DNA of 42,315 nt, from the NCBI RefSeq assembly GCF_008638365.1, contig NZ_ML703342.1, positions 24,342 through 66,656 of the forward strand, written 5' to 3'. The position numbers and the translations under genes were made by a program. The notes under the pieces were generated by a model. That model was not told the DNA's origin and did no database searches. It saw only the letters and a list, made by a program, of their open reading frames with translations. The stretch is from Nocardiopsis quinghaiensis (GTDB lineage: Bacteria; Actinomycetota; Actinomycetes; Streptosporangiales; Streptosporangiaceae). Positions 33,211 through 41,140 of the stretch are shown in pieces (position 1 is the first letter of the stretch; each line of letters opens with the position of its first letter).

Positions 33211-34467
33211 GTGGCACGCGAGAAACAGGCCGGCGCTCCGGCGACACATCCCCCGTCCCACGGGGGGCGACCTCTCCAGGCGGTGCGCGGCCTGGCCCCC
33301 GAACACCTGGGCGATCTGCTGGCCCGAGCCCTGGAGGGGCGGGGACCAGCCCTGCTGCCGATCCCCGACGGGACCCCCGACGCTCGTGTTCACGAGCTGC
33401 TCACCGCGATGCGCCCGACCTGTCTGCGCACCCCCGACGGGGTCACCGAACTCGACGGAGCCGCCCCCGCGGGCGCGGACACCGCCCTGGTCGTCACCAC
33501 CTCCGGCTCCACCGGCGCCCCCAAGGGCGTGGAGTTGTCCTCGGCCGCCCTGCGCTCGGCCGCCCGGGCGTCGGTGGCGCGTATCGGCGCCGCCCCCGGA
33601 GACGCGTGGCTGTGCGTACTGCCCGCCGGGCACATCTCGGGTATCCAGGTGATGACGCGTGCCCTGGCCACGGGTACCGAGGCGGTGCACGCGCCCTTCT
33701 CCGTGGAGGGGGTGGCGGAGCTGGCCCGGGAGCTGCGACCGCACGTGTCCCTGGTGCCCACCCAGCTGCGGCGGCTGCTGGAGGCCGGAGTGGACCCGTC
33801 GACGTTCGGGACCGTCCTGCTCGGCGGCGCCGCCGCCGAACCCGCGCTGCTGGAGGCCGCCCGGGCGGCCGGAGGCAGGGTGCTGACCACCTACGGCATG
33901 AGCGAGACCTGCGGGGGCTGCGTCTACGACGGCGTCCCGCTGCGGGGTGTGCGGGTGCGGGTGGACTCCGAGGCCCCCGGCGAACCCGGGCGGATCCTGC
34001 TGTCGGGACCGATGCTGTTGAGCGGCTACCGGCTCGCTCCCGGTGCCCAGGGCGATCCGGAGGCGCTGGCCACCGACGGCGAGGGGACCCGGTGGCTGCG
34101 TACCAACGACCTGGGGCGCCTGGACGGGGACGGGCGCCTGCGCGTGCTCGGCCGTGTGGACGAGGTGGTCAACACCGGCGGCCACAAGGTGGTGCCCGAC
34201 CAGGTCAACGCCCTGCTGATGGAGCACCCGGCGGTGGCCGACTCGGTGGTGGTGGGCCGCCCCGATCCCGAGTGGGGTGAGAGGGTGAGCGCGGTCGTGG
34301 TGTCCGCCGACCCGGACGCGCCGCCGTCCCTGGAGCAACTGCGCTCGTGGGTACGCGAACGCCTGCCCTCCTACGCCGCCCCACGTGAGTTGGAGGTGCG
34401 CCGGGCCCTGCCGATGCTGGCCTCGGGCAAGCCCGACCTGGTGGCGCTGCGCGGCCCCCGCCCCTGA
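33211..34467 (+). CDS. menE: MenE, o-succinylbenzoate-CoA ligase
   Basis: A 418-residue AMP-forming acyl-CoA ligase. The phosphate loop TTSGSTGAPKGVELS, LPAGHISGIQV, TYGMSETCGG, LRTNDLGRLDGDGRLRVLGR and the C-terminal catalytic lysine in LASGKPDL are visible. It is short for the superfamily, as MenE usually is. It activates o-succinylbenzoate for MenB. The GTG at 33211 has no Shine-Dalgarno, but TACCCT (33198-33203) lies seven bases upstream, suggesting a leaderless transcript. It is divergent from menB. Confidence 0.92.
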   Translation: MAREKQAGAPATHPPSHGGRPLQAVRGLAPEHLGDLLARALEGRGPALLPIPDGTPDARVHELLTAMRPTCLRTPDGVTELDGAAPAGADTALVVTTSGSTGAPKGVELSSAALRSAARASVARIGAAPGDAWLCVLPAGHISGIQVMTRALATGTEAVHAPFSVEGVAELARELRPHVSLVPTQLRRLLEAGVDPSTFGTVLLGGAAAEPALLEAARAAGGRVLTTYGMSETCGGCVYDGVPLRGVRVRVDSEAPGEPGRILLSGPMLLSGYRLAPGAQGDPEALATDGEGTRWLRTNDLGRLDGDGRLRVLGRVDEVVNTGGHKVVPDQVNALLMEHPAVADSVVVGRPDPEWGERVSAVVVSADPDAPPSLEQLRSWVRERLPSYAAPRELEVRRALPMLASGKPDLVALRGPRP

Positions 34468-35032
34468 CCCGGCAGCGGCCCCTCCCACCCTCCCCGGCAC
34501 CCTCACCAGCGCCCTTCGGGGAAGGTTCGTGTACCGGTGCACTCCGAACACATGGGACCCTGGGGCGCGTCGGGTGCCGCGACCGACCCCGCGACCCCCG
34601 TGGACCACCGGTGCGACGCGAAGGCCCGGCCGACCCCCGCACGCACGGTCCCGGCCCGGTCGACGACGGCCGTGTCCGACAAAAGGGAGGGAACTTCCCA
34701 AAGCTCCCCGACGTCTACCTGAGTATCCGGTCTCGGCCCCTCTCCCAAGGAGGTCCGCAGTTGGCGACAGCCATCGGTCCACTCGCTCGTGCTCCTGCGC
34801 CCTCCTCCCCGCTGGGTCCGTCCCTCCATCCGAACCGGTTCCGGGCACGCTCCTTTACCCGCTTCCCGCCGCGTTTTGCCACTCTCGGGACAGTGATCCA
34901 TACCACTTCGGCTGAGATCCAATCGAGACAGGGAACATTTGACTCCCTGACACGTTGGACATATTGGCGCGTCCAGTCGGCAGGAACCGCCCGCCGCGTG
35001 CCACACGCCTTGGAAGGGAGGGAGGTGCCCAG
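34468..35032. other. Long leader/promoter region before the sigma-factor gene
   Basis: This 565-base gap has reading frames only of the shadow kind, with no coding signature. Its last 150 bases are AT-richer and contain a promoter-like TTGACT at 34939-34944 with TATTGG at 34962-34967 (17-base spacer). GGGAACTTCCC-type symmetry occurs near 34690. The length suggests a long 5' leader or several promoters for the sigma gene. Confidence 0.45.
34939..34967 (+). promoter_or_regulatory. Candidate promoter of the sigma-factor gene
   Basis: TTGACT (34939-34944) and TATTGG (34962-34967) are separated by 17 bases, a good vegetative-type arrangement, and give a leader of about 60 bases with a strong ribosome-binding site (GGGAGGGAGG, 35016-35025). 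Confidence 0.5.
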
Positions 35033-36439
35033 ATGACGAGCACTGCCCCAGCCGCTTCGGCACCCACCGCCGAAGTCCCCGCTGACACCGCTCACAGCGA
35101 TGGCGCGGCCGCGGACGCGACCCTGGCTGATCTGCTCACCCGCGGACGCGCGCAGGGACACCTGTCCCTCTCCGAACTGCGTACCGCTTTCTCCGAGGCC
35201 GGAGTCTCCGCTGGCGACGGCCGATCCATCCTGCGTGAACTCACCGAGAACGGAGTCCGTCTCGCCAACGGGGGCGACGACTCCACACCGGTGGCCGATC
35301 CTGACGCCGAGGACGACGTGCTGGAAGACACTCTCATCGCCACGGTGCCCGACACCGACGAGGCAATCAAGGCCGCATCCGGCAAGGCCGCGACGCGCAA
35401 GGGCCCCTCCACCCGGAGGAAGGCCCGCTCCACGCGGCGCGCCAAGACCGAGAACACCCAGGCCACCACCGACCCGGAGACCGGCGAGGCCGACCTCGAC
35501 GACCAGTCCCCCGCCATGGGCGACTCGGTCCACACCTACCTCAAGGCCATCGGCCGACGTCAACTGCTCACCGCCGAGCAGGAAGTCGACCTGGCCAAAC
35601 GCGTGGAGGCCGGACTCTACGCCGAGTACCGGCTCGGCAAGCACGGCGAGGTCGACGAGTCCTTCCCGCTGGCCCAGGCCGAGGTCGACGAGCTGGAGTG
35701 GGTGGCCGAGGACGGACGCAAGGCCAAGTCCCACATGCTGGAGGCCAACCTGCGCCTGGTGGTGTCGGTGGCCAAGAAGTACAGCGACCGGGGAATGTCG
35801 CTGCTCGACGTGGTCCAGGAGGGCAACCTCGGCCTGATCCGCGCCGTGGAGAAGTTCGACTACACCAAGGGCTTCAAGTTCTCCACCTACGCCATGTGGT
35901 GGATCCGCCAGGCCATACAGCGTGGTTTCGCCGACTCGGCGCGCACCATCCGCCTGCCCGTGCACGTCCTGGAGCTCCTGAGCAAGGTGAGCCGCCTGGA
36001 GCGCGACATGCACCAGGCGCTGGGCCGCGAGCCCACCCCGGAGGAACTGGGCCTGGAGCTGGACAAGACCCCGACCCAGATCGAGGAGCTGCTGCGGGTC
36101 ACCCGCCAGCCCATCAGCCTGGACTCCACCATCGGCGAGGACGGCGAGACCCGCATCGGCGACCTCATCGAGGACGTGGACGCCTCGGAGGCCTCCGAGG
36201 TGGTGGACCGCCAGCTCATGGCCGACCAGCTGCGCAACGCGCTGTCGGACCTGGAGCCGCGCGAGGCCACCATCATGTCCCTGCGCTTCGGCCTGATGGA
36301 CGGGCGCCCGCGCACCCTGGACGAGATCGGCAAGCACCTGGGCCTGACCCGTGAGCGCATCCGTCAGCTGGAGAAGCAGTCGCTGTCCAAGCTGCGCCAC
36401 CCCAGCCGCGCCCAGCAGCTGCTGGACTTCGCCAGCTAG
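35033..36439 (+). CDS. RpoD-family (sigma-70 group 1/2) RNA polymerase sigma factor
   Basis: A 468-residue sigma factor. Residues 28-80 look like region 1.1 (LADLLTRGRAQGHLSLSELRTAF), then an acidic and Lys/Arg-rich linker (90-160). Region 1.2 starts at about 165 (DSVHTYLKAIGRRQLLTAEQEVDLAKR), region 2 is at 235-305 (LRLVVSVAKKY, YAMWWIRQAI), region 3 at 310-390 and region 4 at 400-462 (RTLDEIGKHLGLTRERIRQLE). It directs core RNA polymerase to -35/-10 promoters. A full region 1.1 and 1.2 fit a primary sigma, but regions 3-4 differ from Streptomyces HrdB, so a primary-like group 2 sigma is possible. The ATG follows GGAGGTG. Confidence 0.92.
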   Translation: MTSTAPAASAPTAEVPADTAHSDGAAADATLADLLTRGRAQGHLSLSELRTAFSEAGVSAGDGRSILRELTENGVRLANGGDDSTPVADPDAEDDVLEDTLIATVPDTDEAIKAASGKAATRKGPSTRRKARSTRRAKTENTQATTDPETGEADLDDQSPAMGDSVHTYLKAIGRRQLLTAEQEVDLAKRVEAGLYAEYRLGKHGEVDESFPLAQAEVDELEWVAEDGRKAKSHMLEANLRLVVSVAKKYSDRGMSLLDVVQEGNLGLIRAVEKFDYTKGFKFSTYAMWWIRQAIQRGFADSARTIRLPVHVLELLSKVSRLERDMHQALGREPTPEELGLELDKTPTQIEELLRVTRQPISLDSTIGEDGETRIGDLIEDVDASEASEVVDRQLMADQLRNALSDLEPREATIMSLRFGLMDGRPRTLDEIGKHLGLTRERIRQLEKQSLSKLRHPSRAQQLLDFAS

Positions 36440-36440
36440 A

Positions 36441-36520
36441 GGCTCGGCCGGACCGGGCACCGGGGCCGCTCCCAGACGGGGGCGGCCCCGAGCCGTGTCC
36501 GCGAGGCGTCGATCGCCTCG
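36441..36520 (+). terminator. Terminator region after the sigma-factor gene
   Basis: CGGGGCCGC (36461-36469) pairs with GCGGCCCCG (36482-36490), and GGCTCGG (36441-36447) can pair with CCGAGCC (36488-36494) instead. A second hairpin, CGAGGCG (36502-36508) with CGCCTCG (36514-36520), follows. Together they form a likely intrinsic terminator. Confidence 0.6.
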
Positions 36521-36594
36521 GGGAAACCCTGGTTCGTCCCTGGTATCGCGCTCGTGACCTCCCGCGGGCGGCACGGCGGTGCCAGGATGGGGGC

Positions 36595-36948
36595 ATGACG
36601 AACCATCCCCCGCGCCAGCGGGACGACGAGGTCGCCGCCGCACTGCACGCCAGCCGTGAACTCGGCCCCGAGTACGACGAAGCCGTGGCCGCCTCCCTTG
36701 TCGAGCGGATCGACGACACCATCGCCGAGCGCGTCCGCCACCACATGGCCGCACAGGGCGGGGCCGCGCCGGCCAAGGCCGGAATGCCCTCCAACACCGT
36801 GCGCTTCGTGCTCTCCCTGGTGTGCCTGGGCGTCAGCATCCCCATCTCCGGCATCACCGCCGCCCTGGGCAACCCCGCCGCCCTGCCGCTGGTGTGGCTC
36901 GGACTGATCGTGTTCTACCTCGTATCGGTCGTCGGCCTGCGCCGCTGA
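36595..36948 (+). CDS. Small membrane protein
   Basis: A 117-residue protein. The first 60 residues are polar and charged (RDDEVAAALHASRELG, VERIDDTIAERVRHHMA); two hydrophobic segments follow at about 69-88 and 93-113, so it is probably a two-pass membrane protein with a cytoplasmic N-terminus. This type (charged N-terminal helix plus two helices, ending near an Arg) is common and uncharacterised in Actinobacteria. CAGGAT (36583-36588) lies six bases before the ATG, so the message may be leaderless, although the G-run could act as a weak ribosome site. Confidence 0.75.
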   Translation: MTNHPPRQRDDEVAAALHASRELGPEYDEAVAASLVERIDDTIAERVRHHMAAQGGAAPAKAGMPSNTVRFVLSLVCLGVSIPISGITAALGNPAALPLVWLGLIVFYLVSVVGLRR

Positions 36949-36969
36949 CCTCCGGACCGGCCGGACCGC

Positions 36970-37338
36970 TCAGCCGAGGACCAGGAACAGCAGCGCGGCG
37001 ACCAGCCCCAGCAGGACCAGGACGACGGCCACCCGCGCGATGACCGCGCCGGGACGTGGCCGGTAGAGGCCGCGGTTGTCCTCCTCGTAGGAGCGCACAC
37101 GGCGGTCACCCGCGTAGGCGACCATGTGGTCGTCGTCGTCGCCATCGTGGTACCAGTCGTCGCGCCGCCGGTTGCCGCTCAGCTCCGGCCTGACCTCGGG
37201 ACGCTTCCGGCGCCCGCCCGGGCCCCACTCCGCGCCGCGGCCCGGGACGCTCCCTCCGGCACCGCCGCGGCCCCCAGCGCGCGAGGACGCGCCGCCCGAC
37301 GGGCTTCCTCCCGCTCGTCCACCAGTTCCCTTGCCCAT
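36970..37338 (-). CDS. Gly/Arg-rich protein with a C-terminal membrane anchor
   Basis: A 122-residue protein. Residues 1-60 are Gly/Ser/Arg-rich and disordered; residues 65-100 hold a charged patch (RRRDDWYHDGDDDDHMVAYAGDRRVRSYEEDNRG); residues 102-121 form one membrane helix that ends the protein. It looks like a tail-anchored or single-pass protein. The ATG has GGGAGG six bases upstream. It lies 123 bases downstream of the GntR-type gene on the same strand and may be its operon partner. No family recognised. Confidence 0.65.
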   Translation of the reverse strand: MGKGTGGRAGGSPSGGASSRAGGRGGAGGSVPGRGAEWGPGGRRKRPEVRPELSGNRRRDDWYHDGDDDDHMVAYAGDRRVRSYEEDNRGLYRPRPGAVIARVAVVLVLLGLVAALLFLVLG

Positions 37339-37461
37339 CGGCGCCTCCCTCGGTGCGCGCGCCGCCCGGGGTGGCGGCACGCCTTCCGACGGTAGCCGCA
37401 ACGCGCGTCGTTCAGCAGGGGTGGAAGCCGACCGGTAACGGCCACCACGGGTGGGAACGGA

Positions 37462-37824
37462 TCAGCTCCCGAGCGCCGCGCGCAGGATCTCCACGGCCTC
37501 GTCGTGGTCCAGGCCCACCCGCGAGATCACCTCGGCGTAGGCACGTGCGGCGGCCAGGGCCTCGGCGCGCTGGTCGTCACCGCTCGCGGCCACGAAGGTG
37601 CCCGAGCGGCCCCGGGTCTCGACCACCCCGGCCTGCTCCAGCTCCCGGTAGGCACGCGCCACCGTGTTCACCGCCACCGACAGCTGACCCGCCAACGCGC
37701 GCACCGTCGGCAGCCGGTAGCCCACCGGCAGTTCGCCGTTGGCGGCCGCGATCGCCACGATCGACCTGATCTGCTCGTAGGGCGGTACCTTCGACGTCGG
37801 ATCGATGCGGATGAAATCCGCCAT
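37462..37824 (-). CDS. Short GntR-family regulator (YtrA subfamily)
   Basis: A 120-residue repressor-type protein. Residues 10-80 are a winged helix with the GntR signature PPYEQIRSIVAIAAANGELPVGYRLPTVRALAGQLSVAVNTVARAYRELEQAGVVETRGRSGTFV. The effector region is only about 40 residues, the YtrA pattern, which usually controls nearby ABC or membrane-protein genes. TAGGTT (37890-37885, minus strand) is a possible -10. The target is unknown; the membrane-anchored gene downstream is a candidate. Confidence 0.88.
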   Translation of the reverse strand: MADFIRIDPTSKVPPYEQIRSIVAIAAANGELPVGYRLPTVRALAGQLSVAVNTVARAYRELEQAGVVETRGRSGTFVAASGDDQRAEALAAARAYAEVISRVGLDHDEAVEILRAALGS

Positions 37825-37934
37825 CTGTTACTGCGCTCCCCACTCACCTGCTGCGGTGTCCGGCCCCGGGACGGGCCGAACACCAACCTACCGCGTGTGG
37901 GCCGCACCGCGACTACGCACCGTGGCCGGCAGGT

Positions 37935-38321
37935 TCACGCGGCTCGGGGCGGCACCCGCTGGATCCCGTGCAGACGGTGGGTCTCCCGAGCGGTGAGCAG
38001 CCGTTCGGCCGTCTGCGTGGCCTCACGCACCTCCGGACGGGCCAGCCGCTTGCGCCGGTAGATCCGGTCCACGTACCCCTTGGGCCCCACCAGTGTCCGT
38101 TCCCTGGCGTAGGCGGCCCGCATCGCCTCGGTCAGCGCCTCGTCCAGGGCCACCCCGCGCTGGTGGAGCTCCTCCACCGGTGCGTTCCACTCGCGTGCCT
38201 GGTCCAGTGCCTCCTGCGCCTCGGCCACCGCACGCAGGAGTTCGGGCAGCCCCTCAGCCAGGTTCCGGTCGGCCTCCAGCCTCTGACGCGCCTGTGTCGT
38301 GCTCTGCTTGGCAAGTCCCAT
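37935..38321 (-). CDS. Small helical protein of unknown function
   Basis: A 128-residue, highly charged, almost wholly alpha-helical protein (LEADRNLAEGLPELLRAVAEAQEALDQAREW and RLARPEVREATQTAERLL), with coiled-coil potential and no signal or membrane segment. The ATG at 38321 has GGAG about nine bases upstream. It is divergent from the TetR-type gene, with 144 bases between them, so the TetR protein may control it. I do not recognise the family. Confidence 0.7.
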   Translation of the reverse strand: MGLAKQSTTQARQRLEADRNLAEGLPELLRAVAEAQEALDQAREWNAPVEELHQRGVALDEALTEAMRAAYARERTLVGPKGYVDRIYRRKRLARPEVREATQTAERLLTARETHRLHGIQRVPPRAA

Positions 38322-38359
38322 GTGTGCGCTCCGTACACGCGAATCGGTGTTCGGGGCCA

Positions 38360-38367
38360 CTCTAGAG
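38360..38367. promoter_or_regulatory. Palindromic core in the TetR divergent region
   Basis: CTCTAGAG is an 8-bp perfect palindrome, extended to 10 matches in 14 bases at 38357-38370 (CnnCTCTAGAGnnG). It lies between the helical-protein gene and the TetR gene, a usual place for a TetR operator. Inference. Confidence 0.3.
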
Positions 38368-38465
38368 GTGACGAATATCATCTGGCGACCCGGGCCGTGC
38401 GTCGGTGGTGGCCGCCCGTTCCCGCATCTGCCACCTTTACGGCGTACTCCCTCGAAAGGACCACT

Positions 38466-39122
38466 GTGAGCAGGAACTACGCCGGACTCAGTCGCGAGCG
38501 CATCATCCTCGAAGCCCTGCACATCATCGCCGGACGCGGGCTGGGCGGACTGTCCATGCGCCGCCTGGGCGACGCCCTGGAGGTGGAGGCCATGGCCATC
38601 TACCACCACTTCCCCCTGGGCAAGGAGCAACTGTTCAACGCCATCGCCGCCTACGTGGCCTCTCCCGCGCCCAGCGGCACCGTCCCCACCGAACCCGGTG
38701 AGGAACCCGGGGAGGAACCCGGGGAGGAGGCCGGCGAGGACTCCGACGGCCAGGCGCCGGAGGCCGAGGAGGCCGAGGACAACCGGCCCTGGGACGTGCG
38801 CCTGACCGACTGGGCCCACGCCTACCGCGCCCGCCTGCTGGAGTTCTCCGGCGCACTGTCCCTGCTGGTGCACCGCGCCCCGCACACCCCCAGCACCGAC
38901 GCCACCCGCGCCCTGATGCACCGCGCCCTGGCCGAGGCCGGCCTGTCCGGTGACGAGGTGGAGCGCGCCGCCGACGCCGTGCACTCCTACTGCGTCGGCG
39001 CGGTCGTGCACCAGGTCCGCCACCAGGACGAGGAAGGTGCTCCCGACGCCGCCGAGGCCGAGGCCCGTTTCGGCTTCGGGCTGCGCGCCCTGATGCGCGG
39101 ACTGTCCCCGCGCAGCGGCTGA
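38466..39122 (+). CDS. TetR-family transcriptional regulator with acidic insertion
   Basis: A 218-residue regulator. Residues 7-60 are the TetR DNA-binding domain (LSRERIILEALHIIAGRGLGGLSMRRLGDALEVEAMAIYHHF). An acidic low-complexity insertion, with PGEE repeats and many Glu, occupies about 75-105 before the ligand domain. The C-terminal half has the usual helical ligand/dimer region (LLVHRAPHTPSTDATRALMHRAL). The GTG start has GAAAGGA eight bases upstream. The ligand and targets are unknown; the divergent helical-protein gene is the obvious candidate. Confidence 0.88.
   Translation: MSRNYAGLSRERIILEALHIIAGRGLGGLSMRRLGDALEVEAMAIYHHFPLGKEQLFNAIAAYVASPAPSGTVPTEPGEEPGEEPGEEAGEDSDGQAPEAEEAEDNRPWDVRLTDWAHAYRARLLEFSGALSLLVHRAPHTPSTDATRALMHRALAEAGLSGDEVERAADAVHSYCVGAVVHQVRHQDEEGAPDAAEAEARFGFGLRALMRGLSPRSG
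38691..38726 (+). repeat. 12-bp tandem repeat in the TetR gene
   Basis: Three consecutive units of GAACCCGGKGAG (38691-38702, 38703-38714, 38715-38726; units two and three identical) followed by a decayed fourth. They encode the EPGE repeats of the acidic insertion. Confidence 0.85.
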
Positions 39123-39276
39123 GACCGGAGAAAGCACGGAAAACTCCACGGATGCCGAAACCGGTGAGGCCGGCGCCGCGTCCTACCGACACAGCGCCGG
39201 ATCCCCCACCGCCCCCAACCGGTCCCACAAGCTCGCACCCCTGGCGCTCGGGTAGGGACCTAGGCAGGAGAACGCT

Positions 39277-40089
39277 GTGATCCTCAAGCGCATGCTCGCC
39301 AGTGTCGGCATCGGCGGTACCACCGTGGAGACCACCCTGGACGACGACACCGTCCAGCCGGGCGGTACCGTCACCGGCACCCTCAGGGTCACCGGGGGCA
39401 GGGTCGCCCAGACGCTGGAGGGCGTCAGCGTCGGTCTTCGCGCCAACGTGGAGAAGGAGTACGAGTACGAGGACTCCGAGGGCGAGACGCACTCGGGCGA
39501 GTACACCATCGACGTGGTCGTCGCCGAGCAGACGGTCATCGACGAGGAGACGGAACTGGGACCCGAGCAGGAGTTCGAGCTTCCCTTCGAGATGACCGTC
39601 CCCATGGAGGCGCCCATCACCTCCGTCGCAGGCACGCACGTCCTGGACAACGTGGGCCTCAACACCCGCCTGCACGTGGACAAGGCCCTGGACCGCAAGG
39701 ACGTGGACCCGCTGCTCATCGAGCCCCTTCCGGCCCAGGCCGCGGTCCTGGAGGCGCTGCACGCGCTGGGCTTCGGCCTGAAGGGCGTCGACCTGGAGAA
39801 GGGCAACATTCCCGGCACCCGCCAGAAGCTGCCCTTCTACCAGGAGTTCGAGTACTCCGCCGCAGGCCGGTACGAGGGCCTGAACTCGCTGGAGTTGACC
39901 TTCCTCACCGACGACGACGGTGTGGACGTGGTGCTGGAGCTGGACAAGAAACCCGGCGTCCTCTTCGGCGAGGGCGGTGACACCCTCCTGCGCCTGAGCA
40001 TCGAGCACGAGGACACCGACCCCGAGGAGATCGCGGCCAAGCTCCACGAATGGGTCCACGCCATCGCCGGCGAGCGCGGCCTGTTCTAG
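39277..40089 (+). CDS. Spo0M-like sporulation-control protein 1
   Basis: A 270-residue arrestin-like protein of the Spo0M family: start MILKRMLASVGIGGTTVETTL, then PGGTVTGTLRVTGG, ELPFEMTVPMEAPIT and NTRLHVDKALDRKDVDPLLIEPLP, and the C-terminal VVLELDKKPGVLF. Usual family length is about 250-270. In Bacillus Spo0M affects sporulation and cell shape; in Actinobacteria its partner is unknown. The GTG has GCAGGAG six bases upstream. A second copy follows after a hairpin, so each may have its own promoter. Confidence 0.9.
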   Translation: MILKRMLASVGIGGTTVETTLDDDTVQPGGTVTGTLRVTGGRVAQTLEGVSVGLRANVEKEYEYEDSEGETHSGEYTIDVVVAEQTVIDEETELGPEQEFELPFEMTVPMEAPITSVAGTHVLDNVGLNTRLHVDKALDRKDVDPLLIEPLPAQAAVLEALHALGFGLKGVDLEKGNIPGTRQKLPFYQEFEYSAAGRYEGLNSLELTFLTDDDGVDVVLELDKKPGVLFGEGGDTLLRLSIEHEDTDPEEIAAKLHEWVHAIAGERGLF

Positions 40090-40093
40090 ACGA

Positions 40094-40121
40094 GCGCCCG
40101 GGCACCACTGAACCCGGGCGC
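40094..40121 (+). terminator. Hairpin between the Spo0M genes
   Basis: GCGCCCGGG (40094-40102) and CCCGGGCGC (40113-40121) form a perfect 9-bp stem with a 10-base loop five bases after the first Spo0M stop codon. Confidence 0.65.
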
Positions 40122-40233
40122 CCACACTGATGCGGCCGGCCGACCCCACGGACACGGCCGCGTCCCCAGAATCCGGGTGCCCCTGCCATCCCCGAAGTCC
40201 CGGCCACGCACCCACCGGGAAGAGGAAGTATCT

Positions 40234-41019
40234 ATGGTCATCAAGCGCCTGCTCGCCGGTATCGGATTCGGCGGAGCCTCGGTGGAAACCTCCCTGGACT
40301 CGTCCGTGACCGCCCCCGGCGGCTCCCTGCGAGGCATCGTCGTCATCGAGGGCGGTGACGTCGAGCAGCGGATCGAGCAGCTCACCGTCGGTCTCCAGGC
40401 CCGGGTCGAGTCCGAGATCGGCGACCAGGAGGTCAACAGTGACATGGAGTTCCAGCGCGTACGCCTGGGCGAGGGGGCGACCCTGGTCCCGGGGCAGCGC
40501 TTCCAGGTGCCCTTCGAGCTCTTCGTCCCCTGGGAGACCCCCCTCACCAACCACCACGGCCGCCACCTGCACCACATGAACATCGGTGTCAACACCCGCC
40601 TGCACGTGGCGAACGCGGTCGACCCGGGGGACCTGGACCCGGTGGGCGTCGAACCGCTCCCGACGCAGGCCGCGGTGCTGGACTCACTGCTCTCGCTGGG
40701 GTTCACCTTCAAGCACGCCGACCTGGAGCGGGGCCGCATCGCCCACACCAGGCAGCGGCTGCCCTTCTACCAGGAGATCGAGTTCTACTCGCCCAGCCGT
40801 TACCAGGGCCTGAAAGAGCTGGAGCTGTCCCTGGTCACCGACGAGCACGGCATGGACGTGGTGCTGGAACTGGACAAGAAGCCGGGCCTGCTCTTCTCCG
40901 AGGGCCGCGACACCTTCCACCGTTTCACCGTGAACCACCACGACGGTGCCGGACGTGACTGGACGGGCTACCTGCACCAGTGGCTCGACTCCCTGGCGGG
41001 CCGCAGGGAACTGTTCTGA
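40234..41019 (+). CDS. Spo0M-like sporulation-control protein 2
   Basis: A 261-residue paralogue of the preceding protein: MVIKRLLAGIGFGGASVETSL, PGGSLRGIVVIEGGD, NTRLHVANAVDPGDLDPVGVEPLP, RQRLPFYQEIEFYSPSRYQGL and VVLELDKKPGLLF align closely with copy 1. The acidic block after residue 50 in copy 1 (KEYEYEDSEGE) is missing here. The ATG at 40234 follows a purine-rich GGGAAGAGGAAG stretch. Tandem duplication followed by divergence is the simple reading. Confidence 0.9.
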   Translation: MVIKRLLAGIGFGGASVETSLDSSVTAPGGSLRGIVVIEGGDVEQRIEQLTVGLQARVESEIGDQEVNSDMEFQRVRLGEGATLVPGQRFQVPFELFVPWETPLTNHHGRHLHHMNIGVNTRLHVANAVDPGDLDPVGVEPLPTQAAVLDSLLSLGFTFKHADLERGRIAHTRQRLPFYQEIEFYSPSRYQGLKELELSLVTDEHGMDVVLELDKKPGLLFSEGRDTFHRFTVNHHDGAGRDWTGYLHQWLDSLAGRRELF

Positions 41020-41026
41020 CCCCGAC

Positions 41027-41064
41027 GGGCCCGGTGGGAGCGGGCGCCCGCTCCCACCGGGCCC
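41027..41064. terminator. 38-bp perfect palindrome after the Spo0M pair
   Basis: The arm GGGCCCGGTGGGAGCGGGC (41027-41045) is exactly complementary to 41046-41064, giving 19-bp arms with no spacer (17 pairs with a 4-base loop when folded as RNA). It begins eight bases after the stop of the second Spo0M gene. A very strong terminator is the simplest reading. Confidence 0.8.
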
Positions 41065-41140
41065 CGGGCGCCTGGCGGAGCCGCTCCACGGAGTCCTCCC
41101 GCCCGGACGGAGCACCGCGCTGGTCGACGTGGTCCTCCTG

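Noticed and set aside
34503..35063. 186-codon minus-strand frame in the sigma-factor leader
   Set aside because: No ribosome site, no family motif, unusual composition, and it overlaps the promoter and start of the sigma gene.
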